A stretch of 64,000 nt of DNA from Nonomuraea sp. NBC_00507 (GCF_036013525.1 NZ_CP107853.1:10478001-10542000); one strand, 5' to 3'; shown: positions 1 to 9,175, numbered from the stretch's first letter. Made by a program: numbers and translations. The notes: generated from the sequence alone by a model not told the origin.

Positions 1-2
1 CC

Positions 3-1544
3 GGCGGGGCAGGCGCGCTCTTTGCGACTATGGGGGCGCTCGGGCTCGCGCCGACCGCCGAGGCGTCCGCGAAGGGCGCCTTCGACCCACCGCAGTCATC
101 CGACTTCTCGCTCACCGGACGGTCCGCGAAGAAGGTGGTGGTCCTCGGCGCGGGAGTGGCCGGGCTGGCCACGGCGTACGAGCTGGGCAAGGCAGGGTAT
201 GACTGCACGATCCTGGAGGCCCTCGACCGGGTCGGCGGGCGCAACTGGACCATCCGCGGCGGCGACCGCGTCACCGAGTTGGACGGCTCCACGCAGGTCG
301 CGCGCTTCCGGGACGGCGCCTATCTCAACGCGGGACCGGCGCGGCTGGCGCAGTGGATGGTCACCATGGACTACTGCCGCGAGTTGGGCGTGGACCTGGA
401 GGTGTTCACGAACTCCAACGCGCAGGCGTACATCTATCACCAGGGCATGCCGGCTCCCGTCCGCTGGCGCACGGCCAAGGCCGACGTCTACGGGTACGTG
501 TCGGAGCTGCTGTCGCGGGCGACCGACGCGGGCGCGCTGGACGGGGCGCTGACCGCGCAGGACAAGGAGCGGCTGATCGCGTTCCTGTCGAGCTTCGGGG
601 CGGTGGGCAACAAGGCGAGCGGGTTCAAGTACTCCGGGAGCTCGCGCCGCGGCTACGGCGTGAACCCGGGAGCGGGCGAGCAGCCGGGCACGGTGCTCGG
701 GCCGGTGCCGTCGCTGTCGGAGGTGTTGTCGAGCGGCATCGGGCAGCGCTTCGCGTTCGAGTTCGGCTACGACCAGGCGATGCTGATGTTCCAGCCGGTG
801 GGCGGCATGGACCAGATCCCGCGGGCGTTCGCCGACAAGATCGGGCGGCAGCGGATCAAGCTGCGGTCCGCCGTCACCAAGATCACCGATCTGCCGGACG
901 GCGTGGAGGTGGAGTACACCGACCGGCACGGCCGTACGCAGAAGATCAAGGCGGACATGTGCGTGGCCGCGATGCCGCCGCACATCCTGGCCAAGACCCC
1001 GCACAATCTAGGTGCGGAGGTGCAGTCCGCGCTCACCACGCCTACCGTGGCCAGCTCGGGCAAGATCGGGCTGGAATACCGCCGCCGCTGGTGGGAGACC
1101 GACGAGGACATCTACGGCGGCATCACCAGCACCGACCTCGACGTCGCCACGATCTGGTACCCCTCCTCCGGGTACGGCTCCGCCCGCGGCCTGGTCGTCG
1201 GCTACTACAACTTCGGCGCGCAGGCCGACGCGTACGCCGCGCTCAAGCACGCCGACCGCGAACGCCGCGCGGTCGAGCAGGGCATGCTCATCCACGGTGC
1301 GAAGTACCGAGACGAGCTGGCGTCGTCGGTGTCCGTCGCCTGGAAGCTCCAGCCGCACATCGAGGGCGCCTGGGTGGGGTGGCCGTCCAGGCAGGGCGCG
1401 TACCAGCTGCTCAACAAGCCCGCCGGCCATGTGTACTTCGCGGGCGACTGGCTGAGCTACATGATCGCCTGGCAGTCGGGTGCTCTGGAGTCGGCCCGCA
1501 AGGTCGTCACCGAGCTGCACCAGCGCGTCCTGAGCACCTCCTGA
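3..1544 (+). CDS. Flavin monoamine oxidase family protein, 5' end outside the window
   Basis: The product is an FAD-dependent amine or L-amino-acid oxidase. The dinucleotide-binding motif VVVLGAGVAGLATAYEL lies about 35 residues after the ATG at 30, followed by the family's VGGRNWT segment. The C-terminal part has YFAGDWLSYMIAWQSGALES, the usual second FAD-contact region of amine oxidases. The reading frame stays open to the window edge and reads GGAGALFAT just before the ATG at 30. Together with the following Ala-rich stretch this looks like the end of a (Tat-like) signal peptide, so the true start is probably upstream. The exported RidA-like gene follows after 16 bp, and the two are probably co-transcribed. 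Substrate unknown. Confidence 0.85.
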   Translation, partial: GGAGALFATMGALGLAPTAEASAKGAFDPPQSSDFSLTGRSAKKVVVLGAGVAGLATAYELGKAGYDCTILEALDRVGGRNWTIRGGDRVTELDGSTQVARFRDGAYLNAGPARLAQWMVTMDYCRELGVDLEVFTNSNAQAYIYHQGMPAPVRWRTAKADVYGYVSELLSRATDAGALDGALTAQDKERLIAFLSSFGAVGNKASGFKYSGSSRRGYGVNPGAGEQPGTVLGPVPSLSEVLSSGIGQRFAFEFGYDQAMLMFQPVGGMDQIPRAFADKIGRQRIKLRSAVTKITDLPDGVEVEYTDRHGRTQKIKADMCVAAMPPHILAKTPHNLGAEVQSALTTPTVASSGKIGLEYRRRWWETDEDIYGGITSTDLDVATIWYPSSGYGSARGLVVGYYNFGAQADAYAALKHADRERRAVEQGMLIHGAKYRDELASSVSVAWKLQPHIEGAWVGWPSRQGAYQLLNKPAGHVYFAGDWLSYMIAWQSGALESARKVVTELHQRVLSTS

Positions 1545-1560
1545 GAGGAAACCCTCCCCT

Positions 1561-2190
1561 ATGAAGATCCGCACCGCCGCTCTCGCCGCGGCCGCCGTCC
1601 TCGTCCTGGGCTCGGGTACGGCCGCCGCCACCACGTGGTGGTCGCCCAAGCCCACCGAGGTCAAGCCCTTCCTCCCGGCGGGCAACACCAACCCGGCGAT
1701 CGCCGACGGCGTGGCACTCGGCAAGCTCGTCGCCACGTACACCGCCAGCGGGCTGGGCCCGGCGGCGGCCAACCCCGCAGCCCCGGCCGACTCCCCCGAG
1801 CGCTACATCGACTTCCCCGGTGCAGCGCTCCCGCCGGGCGTCACGATCACCGAGGCGCAGGCCCTCAACGTGCTCAAGCGCATCAAGGCCAACCTCACCG
1901 CGGCCGGCCTGGGCCTCGGCGACGTGGTCTCGATGCGTGCCTACCTGGAGAAGCCGCCGGGCGCGGCGGAGGCGGACTTCGCCGGCTGGAACCGCGCCTA
2001 CCGCCAGTTCTTCGCCAACGTGGACCTGGCCACCGGCATGCCCGTCCCCGTCCCGCTGGGCACGGCGCCGCCCGCCCCGCCGATGGAGGCCAACGCCGCC
2101 CGCCCGGCCCGCGTGACGATCGAGATCGCGAACCTCCCCGTGGCGGGGTGGCTCGTCGAGGTGGAGGTCGTCGCCGCCTACAACCGCTGA
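1561..2190 (+). CDS. Exported RidA (YjgF/YER057c/UK114) family protein
   Basis: This 209-residue protein has a clear signal peptide (MKIRTAALAAAAVLVLGSGTAAA). A RidA-type fold follows, with the ITEAQALNVLKRIKANLTAAG helix, the DVVSMRAYLE strand, and RVTIEIANLPVAGWLVEVEVVAAY at the end. Cytosolic RidA deaminates reactive enamines and imines. An exported version directly behind an amine oxidase could process the imine that enzyme releases, but this is inference from the pairing. A purine-rich GAGAGGAAA stretch precedes the ATG at a suitable distance. The length exceeds cytosolic RidA (about 130 residues) because of the signal peptide and internal Pro/Ala-rich insertions. Confidence 0.8.
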   Translation: MKIRTAALAAAAVLVLGSGTAAATTWWSPKPTEVKPFLPAGNTNPAIADGVALGKLVATYTASGLGPAAANPAAPADSPERYIDFPGAALPPGVTITEAQALNVLKRIKANLTAAGLGLGDVVSMRAYLEKPPGAAEADFAGWNRAYRQFFANVDLATGMPVPVPLGTAPPAPPMEANAARPARVTIEIANLPVAGWLVEVEVVAAYNR

Positions 2191-2198
2191 CCCGGCCG

Positions 2199-2233
2199 TC
2201 CCGGGACCCCGGTCCTGTCCTGACAGGACCGGG
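2199..2233 (+). terminator. Stem-loop after the amine oxidase/RidA pair
   Basis: A 12-bp perfect inverted repeat (arms 2208-2219 and 2222-2233, core GGTCCTGTC/GACAGGACC) lies between the RidA-like stop codon and the next gene, with a further small palindrome GTCCCGGGAC just before it. There is no T tract, which is common for actinobacterial terminators. Confidence 0.55.
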
Positions 2234-2281
2234 ACCCGAGCCTCATGTGCTCGGGACCGCCGGCCTGGTGGGGTGCTCGGC

Positions 2282-3115
2282 ATGAACCGACAGCTCACCA
2301 CCTTCGCCGTGGCGCTCCCCGCGCTGGTCCTGCCCACCGTGGCCCTGGCCGTCGCCCAGGGCGCGAACGTCGCCCACGTTGACCAGGCCCCCGTCCTCGC
2401 CCAGATCGCTCTCTTCGGTCAGGCGTTCCTGCCCGCCCTGGCCGCTCTGATCGCCACCCGCCGCCTCGACTGGGGCTTCCGCCGGGTCCCGCTGCGCCTG
2501 CTGGCCCTGGCCTGGCTCCTGCCGATGCTCTGCGTCGGCGCCGGATACGGCGTCGCCTGGGTGACCGGCCTGGCCGCATTCGTCCCCGGGTCGCCGCTGG
2601 ACGTGCTGATCGGCCTGGTCCCCGGCGTCGTGCCCTTCCTGGTGCTGGCGCTCGGCGAGCAGCTCGGCTGGAGCTCCCTGCTGACCGTGCGCCTGGCCGA
2701 AACCCGCGGCCCCGACGCCACCGCGCTGATCGTCGGGCTTGCCTGGGCCGCGTTTCACTATCCGCTGATGCTGTTCGTGCCCGGCGCGGTCGAGCCCGGC
2801 GTGCCCGCCGCCTACGCCATGGCGATCTTCACGGTCGAGGCCGTGGCGCTGGCGTTCCCGCTGGTGTGGCTGCGGCTGCGGACCGGCAGCATCTGGCCGG
2901 TCCTGCTCTTCCACGCCACGCTGAACGCCTCCATCTACTTCGTCGCCCAGCCGATGACCGGCCCCGGCACGGCATCGGCATGGCTGCTGGGCGAGGGCGG
3001 CCTGCTCACCTCCGCGGCCACGGTGCTCGTCGTGCTCGCCACGGCGCGCCTGTGGCGGGTCAAGGACTTCAGGACCCCGGCAGCGGAGCGTCCGGTTTCA
3101 ACGGCTGCGGCGTGA
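2282..3115 (+). CDS. CPBP family intramembrane metalloprotease-like protein
   Basis: A multi-helix membrane protein of about 277 residues. It carries the conserved blocks of the CPBP (CAAX protease/bacteriocin-processing, Abi) family: a Glu motif in LGEQLGWSSLL, AAFHYPLML with the second-motif histidine, and LLFHATLNAS with the third. The usual first motif EExxxR appears here as EQLGW, a variant seen in divergent members. I chose the ATG at 2282, which has GGTGGGG upstream; a GTG at 2273 is an alternative. The 3' end overlaps the convergent gene on the other strand by 47 bp. Substrate unknown. Confidence 0.75.
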   Translation: MNRQLTTFAVALPALVLPTVALAVAQGANVAHVDQAPVLAQIALFGQAFLPALAALIATRRLDWGFRRVPLRLLALAWLLPMLCVGAGYGVAWVTGLAAFVPGSPLDVLIGLVPGVVPFLVLALGEQLGWSSLLTVRLAETRGPDATALIVGLAWAAFHYPLMLFVPGAVEPGVPAAYAMAIFTVEAVALAFPLVWLRLRTGSIWPVLLFHATLNASIYFVAQPMTGPGTASAWLLGEGGLLTSAATVLVVLATARLWRVKDFRTPAAERPVSTAAA

Positions 3116-3959
3116 CCACCAGCTTGACCACCCCTTCGCTGTGCGGCACCGCCCGCCACACCAGCCAGTCCGAGCGCACGGTGTCGGCGGCGATGGGTTC
3201 GTACTTGACGCGGAAGGCTCCCTTCCTGCCGTCGAGGAAGAAGAAGATCGTGGTGCCGCCGGGGTCGGACTTCACCAGCTCATAGACGACCTGCAGGTCA
3301 CGCTTGTGTACCTCGTCGAGCACCTCGCCGACGGTGCGATCCTCCAGCCGCACGCCCTCGAGCGCCTCCCCCGGCATCGTAGCCGTGGCCGCCGCCTGGT
3401 AGATCTCGCCGGGCTCCGCCGGCCGACCGAGCTGGGCGCGTACGTCGCCCTCGAAACCGACGGGAACCCGGAATGCCAGATGACATCCCGCCTCGCCGAT
3501 CTTGCAACCGCTGGGTTCGAGGCCGCCCTCGAAGGTCCCCGCGGGCTTCGGTCCGGGCCGTGCCCGGACCAGATCACCGACGAAGCTGGGCGAGACGGGC
3601 ACGAGCTGCAGGTCGACGTTCAGCCCGACGGCACGGAAGGCCTTGGCATATTCGGCGTGCTCGGCCAGCGGATCCTTGATCCTGGCCACCCACTTCCCGT
3701 TCTCCTGCCTGATCTCGATGGCCGAGCTGGCATAGGACGTGGCGCTTCCCCCGATCCCGGCCACGACGCTCGGGCCGACCACGGCGGCCGCTGCGAGCCC
3801 GGCCGTCACCACCACGCCGGCGACCAGCCGACGCCACCGATGAGGTCGCCGCGTCTTCGCCGGCTCCCCCGGCCGCCAGCCGATGGCCAGGGCGAGCTCA
3901 TCGGGATCCCGCAGGGCGATCTGCGATCTCATCTTCTCCAGCAGTTCAGTCTCGTTCAT
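3069..3959 (-). CDS. Single-pass membrane protein, probable anti-sigma partner of the upstream ECF factor
   Basis: A 296-residue protein. Its N-terminal region of about 40 residues begins MNETELLEKMRSQI and is followed by basic RRPHRWRRL. One membrane segment (VAGVVVTAGLAAAAVVGPSVVAG) follows, then an extracytoplasmic domain of about 230 residues that I do not recognise. This N-in/C-out layout is typical of genes coupled to ECF sigma factors. Its start overlaps the sigma gene by 14 bp, so the two are translationally coupled. It shows no clear zinc-binding HxxxCxxC anti-sigma motif, so the anti-sigma role rests on context. Its end overlaps the convergent CPBP gene. Confidence 0.6.
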   Translation of the reverse strand: MNETELLEKMRSQIALRDPDELALAIGWRPGEPAKTRRPHRWRRLVAGVVVTAGLAAAAVVGPSVVAGIGGSATSYASSAIEIRQENGKWVARIKDPLAEHAEYAKAFRAVGLNVDLQLVPVSPSFVGDLVRARPGPKPAGTFEGGLEPSGCKIGEAGCHLAFRVPVGFEGDVRAQLGRPAEPGEIYQAAATATMPGEALEGVRLEDRTVGEVLDEVHKRDLQVVYELVKSDPGGTTIFFFLDGRKGAFRVKYEPIAADTVRSDWLVWRAVPHSEGVVKLVVTPQPLKPDAPLPGS

Positions 3960-4515
3960 CGAGCGCCTTCCGAACTTTGGTGCGGGCGCGGTTCAGCCGC
4001 GACCGCACGGTTCCCACAGGAATGTCCAGGACGTCAGCCACCTGCTGGTAGTTGAGGTCGCCCCAGGCGATCAGCAGCAGGACGTCACGATCTCCTTTGC
4101 GCAGGCCGGCCAGCGCTGCCGCCAGGTCTGAGGTTCCCGCGGCGGCGGTGACCTGTTCGGCGACCAGGTCGGCGTGGCCTTCCAGCACAGGGTCGACACC
4201 GGTGCGGGCCAGCGCGCGGTACATCCGCGACTCCGACCGGTGGTGGCGGCGCATCAGGTTCGTCGCGATGCGCCACAACCACGGCAACGCGTCGCTCCGG
4301 GCCTGGTCGTAGCTCTCCCGCTTGCTGAACGCCAGGTGGAAGGTCTCCGCCACGATGTCGTCGGCGAGATCGCCGCCGAGCCGGCGGGCGGCGTAGCGGT
4401 GCAGGGGCGGGGCGTGTCTCCTAAACAGCTCACCGAAGTATTGGGGGTCGTCGAAGGAGCGCGCGATTAACGTCGCGTCGTCACTCTCCGAACGCATCAC
4501 ATCAGGGAGGGGCAT
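3946..4515 (-). CDS. ECF-type RNA polymerase sigma factor
   Basis: About 189 residues. Sigma region 2 reads FGELFRRHAPPLHRYAARRL followed by DDIVAETFHLAF and LPWLWRIATNLM. Region 4 reads LRKGDRDVLLLIAWGDLNYQQVADVLDIPVGTVRSRLNRARTKVR, the usual helix-turn-helix. I chose the ATG at 4515 because AGAAGGA sits 5 bp upstream; the frame is open to 4701 but that extension is not sigma-like. The gene contains one TTA leucine codon at 4468-4470, a rare codon that can make translation depend on the bldA tRNA in streptomycete-like bacteria. It overlaps its probable membrane partner and diverges from the NlpC/P60 gene. Confidence 0.88.
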   Translation of the reverse strand: MPLPDVMRSESDDATLIARSFDDPQYFGELFRRHAPPLHRYAARRLGGDLADDIVAETFHLAFSKRESYDQARSDALPWLWRIATNLMRRHHRSESRMYRALARTGVDPVLEGHADLVAEQVTAAAGTSDLAAALAGLRKGDRDVLLLIAWGDLNYQQVADVLDIPVGTVRSRLNRARTKVRKALDERD

Positions 4516-4661
4516 ACGTGTCCTTCTCACCGTGACCGGCTTACACCCGGTACTAGCCCGGTACGGCGCCAAGAGTTCACGCCCACTGAACATCCTGGAG
4601 CCGGCCCGCGTATCTCCCCATGGATCGGCACCACAGTCCACTCGGACGAGGAGGCATGGTC

Positions 4662-5642
4662 GTGGCCGCGGCGACATGGCGTGGGCGAACAGCAGCCGCA
4701 TTAGCGCTGGCCTCGGTCGCGCTGGCCGCCACCCCTGGGGTCGCGCGGGCCGATCCGTCGCCCGCCCAGGCCAGGGCCCGGCTGGTGAAGCTGAACGAGC
4801 AGGCCGACCAGCTGGTCGAGAAGTACAACCAGGCCACCGAGACCTACAAGACGGCCAAGAAGAAGTACGACGTGCTCAAGACCGAGCTCGCCGGCAAGGA
4901 CGCCCGAGCCGACGCCCTGCGCCGGGACCTCGTCACCCTTGCCGTGAACGACTACAAGTTCGGCCCGTTCGGGAGCTGGGCGCCGTTGACCGCCCCGAGC
5001 AACCCCGAGGCGATCCTGGGCACGATGGCCTCGCTCGAGGAGATGGCGCGAGCGCGGGCGGCGAAGGCGGACGCCTACGAGGCGGCCATCAAGGAATTGC
5101 GCGACCGGCACGGCGAGGCCAAGACCGTCCTGGCGGCGGCCGAGGCCGCGCGCGACAAGGTCCGCGCGGAGAAGTCCAAGGTCGACAAGATGGTCACGGC
5201 GCAGACCAGGCTCATGCGCCGGCTGGGCCTCTTCCGGACCGGCAACCCCGAAAGCCCTGGGATCCAGTACACCGGGCCGGCCTCCGGGAACGCCCGATCA
5301 GCGCTCGAGTTCGCCTTCGCCCAAGTGGGCAAGCCGTACCGGTTCGGCGGCACCGGGCCGGGCTCCTTCGACTGCTCCGGCCTCGTCCAGACCGCCTGGC
5401 GCACTGCCGGCGTCTCCTTGCCGCGCACGACCTATGACCAATGGAGCTGGGGCGCCGGCCGTCGTGTCTCCCTGGACACGATCGAGCCGGGGGATCTGCT
5501 CTTCAGTAAAGGGCTCGGGCACATGGGCATGTACGCCGGCGACGGGAAAATGGTCCACGCGCCCCAGACCGGGGACGTGGTCAAGGTGGTCGACCTCGAC
5601 GACTACTGGCGTACGCGCCTGCTCGGCGCCGTGCGCCCATGA
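4662..5642 (+). CDS. Exported NlpC/P60 cell-wall peptidase
   Basis: About 326 residues. A signal peptide ends near ARADP. A coiled-coil region rich in Ala, Lys and Glu covers residues 35-185, and a C-terminal NlpC/P60 domain runs from about 210. The catalytic triad is visible: Cys238 in FDCSGLV, His287 in GHMGMY and His299 in MVHAP. The layout matches RipA-like peptidoglycan endopeptidases that cut between D-Glu and the diamino acid. I chose the GTG at 4662 because AGGAGG (4649-4654) lies 7 bp before it; the ATG at 4656 is too close to that site. It diverges from the ECF sigma gene, so it may belong to that envelope-stress regulon, which is inference. Confidence 0.88.
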   Translation: MAAATWRGRTAAALALASVALAATPGVARADPSPAQARARLVKLNEQADQLVEKYNQATETYKTAKKKYDVLKTELAGKDARADALRRDLVTLAVNDYKFGPFGSWAPLTAPSNPEAILGTMASLEEMARARAAKADAYEAAIKELRDRHGEAKTVLAAAEAARDKVRAEKSKVDKMVTAQTRLMRRLGLFRTGNPESPGIQYTGPASGNARSALEFAFAQVGKPYRFGGTGPGSFDCSGLVQTAWRTAGVSLPRTTYDQWSWGAGRRVSLDTIEPGDLLFSKGLGHMGMYAGDGKMVHAPQTGDVVKVVDLDDYWRTRLLGAVRP

Positions 5643-5692
5643 CGGGCCGGCCGTCTTGACCTGGAGTGCGCTCCAGCAGACAGGGTGGACCC

Positions 5693-6547
5693 ATGAGAAC
5701 ACGTCCCTTGGGAAATCACAGCGTGGGCGTCATCGGGCTTGGGGCCATGCCCATGTCGGTGGCCGGTCACATGCCGGACGAAGCCCAGTCGATCCGTACC
5801 ATTTTGGCGGCCCTGGACGCGGGCGTGACGTTGATAGACACGGCTGATGCGTATACGCCGTCGCACACCGACGTCGGACACAATGAGCGGCTGGTCGCCC
5901 GGGCGCTGTCCCTGTGGGCCGGGGACACCGGCACGGTGCTGGTCGCGACCAAGGGCGGGCACACCCGCGTGCCGGACGGCTGGGACGTGGACGGCAGCCC
6001 GTCGTACCTGAAGGAGGCCTGCGACCGGTCGCTCAAGGCGCTCGGCGTCGACAGCATCGGGCTCTACCAGCACCATCGGCCGGACCCGCGGGTGCCGTAC
6101 GAGGAGACGATCGGCGCGCTTAAGGACTTGCACGACGCCGGCAAGATCCAGATGGCGGGCATCTCGAACGCTAACCCGGAGCAGATCCGGCTCGCCCACG
6201 AGATCCTCGGTGACCGTCTGGTGAGCGTCCAGAACGAGTACTCGCCGCGGTTCCGCTCCAGCGAGCCCGAGATCGACGTCTGCGCCGAGCTCGGCCTGGC
6301 CTTCCTGCCGTGGTCGCCGCTGGGCGGCATCAGCCGTACCGGGGAGCTCGGCCGGCACAACGCCGCCTTCAACGAGATCGCCGAGGAGCGGGGCGTGTCG
6401 CCGCAGCAGGTCTGCCTCGCGTGGGAGCTGGCCCGCAGCCCCGTCGTCATCCCCATTCCCGGCGCCAGCCGCCCGGAGACCATCCTCGACTCCGTCGGCG
6501 CCGCCACCCTGGAGCTCAGCAAGGAGGAGCTCGCCCGCCTCGGCTGA
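5693..6547 (+). CDS. Aldo/keto reductase
   Basis: A 284-residue NADPH-dependent oxidoreductase with the AKR barrel. The family's residues are visible: Asp49 and Tyr54 in LIDTADAY, Lys87 in VATKGG, and His127/128 in LYQHHRPD. The cofactor end has VIPIPGASRPETI. It belongs to the general bacterial aldo/keto reductase group acting on aldehydes and ketones; the substrate cannot be told from sequence. The ATG at 5693 follows a GGGTGG stretch. It appears to be a single-gene unit. Confidence 0.88.
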   Translation: MRTRPLGNHSVGVIGLGAMPMSVAGHMPDEAQSIRTILAALDAGVTLIDTADAYTPSHTDVGHNERLVARALSLWAGDTGTVLVATKGGHTRVPDGWDVDGSPSYLKEACDRSLKALGVDSIGLYQHHRPDPRVPYEETIGALKDLHDAGKIQMAGISNANPEQIRLAHEILGDRLVSVQNEYSPRFRSSEPEIDVCAELGLAFLPWSPLGGISRTGELGRHNAAFNEIAEERGVSPQQVCLAWELARSPVVIPIPGASRPETILDSVGAATLELSKEELARLG

Positions 6548-6631
6548 CCCAGGGGTCACGACGTGACGGTACGTGCCGTGGCGAGGTCGGGGGCAGGTGT
6601 CGGACGCCGGTCGCGGGGTAGGACGGGGCGC

Positions 6632-6915
6632 ATGATCGGACAGCGACTTCCCCCCGCACGTCCGGTGTTGTGGCCACTGCGGCCCGCCGAGTCGGCGCTG
6701 GTCTGGCACCCGCTGGACCACATCTCGTACCAGGTGATCCGGGCGGCGGCGTCGGCCCGGGCGCACAGCTGCACATCACCGAGGCCCTCGGGCGCGATCC
6801 CGGCCGGCTGATCGACATCCGCGTCCGGGTCGAGGAGCTGGGCGCGGCGGGCGCGATCATCGCCAAGCGGGTCGCGGGCACCCACCTGGTTCGCTTGGAG
6901 AACGAGGAGTCATGA
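6632..6915 (+). pseudogene. Possible frameshifted remnant of an unrecognised gene
   Basis: An ATG at 6632 follows GGACGGGG and opens a frame with protein-like composition (ESALVWHPLDHISYQVIRAA). From about 6750 the more protein-like sequence continues in another frame (QLHITEALGRDPGRLIDIRV, ending VAGTHLVRLENEES at 6915). Neither half alone looks like a complete domain, which suggests a gene broken by an indel. I could not assign a family. Alternatively the stretch is non-coding. Confidence 0.3.
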
Positions 6916-8205
6916 GGCCGATCGCCACCGGGCGAGCCGCAGGACACCGGCGCCGGCGAAGTAGGCGATCAAGGTCGTGGCGGGCCAGCCGTGCGCGCCC
7001 GGGCCCGTGAGCGCGACCCCGAGCAGGCCCGCGAGCACCCCGCCCACGCCGAGGACCGTGAGGACGCCCGCTATCGCGCCGGCCACGGCTCCCGCCGCGG
7101 GGCGGGGGCCGACCCGCCGTTCGACAGGACCGAACACCAGCACCAGCACGCCGAGGATCAGCGTCAGCACGACCAGCCAGGGCAGCCGCATCAGCACCCA
7201 CGCGGGCGACCCGGGCGGCTCCGCCAGCACGGCCGTCCGGTGCAGCGCCAGGGCGCCGAGCACGGCGGCCGTCATGTGCCACAGGAACAGCGTCATGATG
7301 ACCAGGTTGACCGCCACGATCACCGTCCAGGGCCGCGGCCGTCGCAACCACCGGGCAGCCGGAGCGCGGAACGCCAAGGCGAGCCCGGTCTGCGTCAGCG
7401 CCAGCGCCAGCAGCGCCAGGGTGGGAGGCGAGGTGTTCTGGATCTCCTGTCCCGCGATCCCCACCATGCTGGTCGGGTAGGGGCCCGCCACGGTGAGCGC
7501 CACCAGCGCGGTCAGCCCGGCGGCGGCCATCGGCAGCCCCACAGCGGGCCTGGCCGGCAGCCGCCCGTCCTGCCAGGAGAAGCCGAGCTGGTGAACGGCC
7601 AGCCAGGCGAGCAGGAAGTTCCCGTCGGCCGCGACGGGCATCTTCAGCACCAGCCGGGCCGCGTCGCCGACGCCGACCAGAACCGTCAGCGCGATCGGCA
7701 CGGCCAGGCCGTAGCGGCGGTGGAGGGCGTGGGTCAGCGGGGTGAGGACGACCACGGCCAGGTAGGCGACCAGGAACCACAGCGGGATCCCAGCCGCCCA
7801 CACCGCGGTGCCGACCAGCGCGGGATCGGCCCCCAGCGCCCGCGCTGCCAGGGCGGATCCGGCCAGCACGGCCAGCACTACGGTGGTGGGCCGCACGAGC
7901 CGGTCGGTACGGCGCAGCACCCATGCGGCCGCGTCGCCGCCTCGTTCGCGGTGGGCGGTCAGCGAGACGGCATTGGCGTAGCCGCCGACCAGGAAGAAGA
8001 CGGGCATGACCTGGAACAGCCAGGTCAGGGGGCGCGTCCACGGCACGATCTCCAGCACGTTGCCGGTTTGGACGCCCCTGGCGGGGGTTGCCTGGACGTG
8101 CACCGCCAGCCAGTGCCCGACGACGACGGCCGTGATGGCGATCGCGCGGAGCAGATCGACATGGCGCTCCCGCTCCGGTGGCGTCCTCTCCGCCAGCCGC
8201 CGCAT
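6910..8205 (-). CDS. Membrane acyltransferase (acyltransferase family 3)
   Basis: A 431-residue polytopic membrane protein. It starts with RHVDLLRAIAITAVVVGHW, the signature of acyltransferase family 3 with its conserved histidine, followed by the VFFLVGGYANA segment and about ten hydrophobic helices. The family transfers acyl groups (often acetyl) to sugars, lipids or cell-surface polymers. The acceptor here is unknown. It lies just downstream of htpX on the same strand with a 9-bp gap, so co-transcription is possible. Confidence 0.82.
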   Translation of the reverse strand: MRRLAERTPPERERHVDLLRAIAITAVVVGHWLAVHVQATPARGVQTGNVLEIVPWTRPLTWLFQVMPVFFLVGGYANAVSLTAHRERGGDAAAWVLRRTDRLVRPTTVVLAVLAGSALAARALGADPALVGTAVWAAGIPLWFLVAYLAVVVLTPLTHALHRRYGLAVPIALTVLVGVGDAARLVLKMPVAADGNFLLAWLAVHQLGFSWQDGRLPARPAVGLPMAAAGLTALVALTVAGPYPTSMVGIAGQEIQNTSPPTLALLALALTQTGLALAFRAPAARWLRRPRPWTVIVAVNLVIMTLFLWHMTAAVLGALALHRTAVLAEPPGSPAWVLMRLPWLVVLTLILGVLVLVFGPVERRVGPRPAAGAVAGAIAGVLTVLGVGGVLAGLLGVALTGPGAHGWPATTLIAYFAGAGVLRLARWRSAS

Positions 8206-8214
8206 TTCCCGCGA

Positions 8215-9069
8215 TCAGCCCTGGATCCCGGCCATGGACTCCAGCCGGCGGATCCGATCGGCGATGGGCGGGTGCGTGGAGAACAGCCGCCCGAGACCGC
8301 CACCGCGGAACGGGTTGGCGATCATGAGGTGGGAGGTCGACTCCAGCCGGGCGTTCTGCGGAAGCGGCACCTGCCGCGTCCCGGCATCGATCTTCCGCAG
8401 CGCGGCGGCCAGCCCCAGCGGGTCCTGCGTCAGCCGGGCGCCCGATTCGTCCGCCTGGTACTCCCGCGCCCGCGAGATGGCCATCTGGATCATTGCGGCG
8501 GCCATCGGCCCGAGAATCATCAGCGCCAGCACCCCGAACACCCCGGGCCCGTTGTTGTTGCGGCCACCGCCCCCGAAGAACCCCACCATGTAAGCCAGGT
8601 AGGTGATCATCGTGGCCAGCGCGCCCGCGACCGAGGAGATCAGGATGTCGCGGTTGTACACGTGCGACAGCTCGTGACCGATGACCGCGCGCAGCTCGCG
8701 TTCGTTCAGCATGTGGGTGATCCCGAAGGTTACGCAGACGGCCGCGTGCTCAGGATTGCGGCCGGTGGCGAACGCGTTGGGCTGCAGCATCGGCGACATG
8801 TACAGCCGTGGCATGGGCTGGCCCGCCCGGTCCGACAGCTCGCGGACCATCCTGTGCAGTTCCGGCCAGTCGGACTGTCCGACCGGCTGCGCGCGCATCG
8901 CCGACAGTGCGATCTTGTCCGAGAAGAAGTAGGCGACGGCGTTGCTCGCGAGCGCGACGAGGACCGCGATCTGCACCCCGCGCCCGCCGCCGAGCCACCA
9001 CCCCACCAGAATGATCAAAGCGGACAGCGCACCGAGGAGAACCGCGGTACGCAGGCCGTTGTGCTGCAT
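8215..9069 (-). CDS. htpX: Zinc metalloprotease HtpX
   Basis: A 284-residue M48-family membrane protease involved in quality control of membrane proteins. Two N-terminal membrane segments are followed by the zinc site HELSH (residues 132-136), two further hydrophobic segments, and the downstream REYQADE with the third metal ligand. The C-terminus carries [14 protein letters not shown], typical of the family. Length is normal for HtpX. The ATG follows AAAGGAGG on the minus strand. Confidence 0.95.
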   Translation of the reverse strand: MQHNGLRTAVLLGALSALIILVGWWLGGGRGVQIAVLVALASNAVAYFFSDKIALSAMRAQPVGQSDWPELHRMVRELSDRAGQPMPRLYMSPMLQPNAFATGRNPEHAAVCVTFGITHMLNERELRAVIGHELSHVYNRDILISSVAGALATMITYLAYMVGFFGGGGRNNNGPGVFGVLALMILGPMAAAMIQMAISRAREYQADESGARLTQDPLGLAAALRKIDAGTRQVPLPQNARLESTSHLMIANPFRGGGLGRLFSTHPPIADRIRRLESMAGIQG

Positions 9070-9104
9070 GACGGCCTCCTTTCCCCCTGCGCACCCCCTA
9101 CCCC

Positions 9105-9169
9105 CTCCGGGCCCGCGGATGCCGGGCCCGGAGAGGGCAGGGTCCCGAGACCGCCTCCGGCGGCTCGGG
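9105..9169 (-). terminator. Two strong hairpins after the GH95 gene
   Basis: Two inverted repeats fill the gap between the GH95 stop codon and htpX. The first is an 11-bp perfect stem (9105-9115 with 9123-9133, core CTCCGGGCCCG). The second has arms 9144-9155 and 9159-9169 (CCCGAG..CCGCC with GGCGGCTCGGG). Both are GC-only without a T tract. They probably end the GH97-GH95 transcript before htpX. Confidence 0.6.
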
Positions 9170-9175
9170 CCCCGC

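Noticed and set aside
4515..4701. Longer start for the ECF sigma factor
   Set aside because: The upstream 62 residues are not sigma-like and would overlap the divergent NlpC/P60 start; the ATG at 4515 has a good ribosome site.
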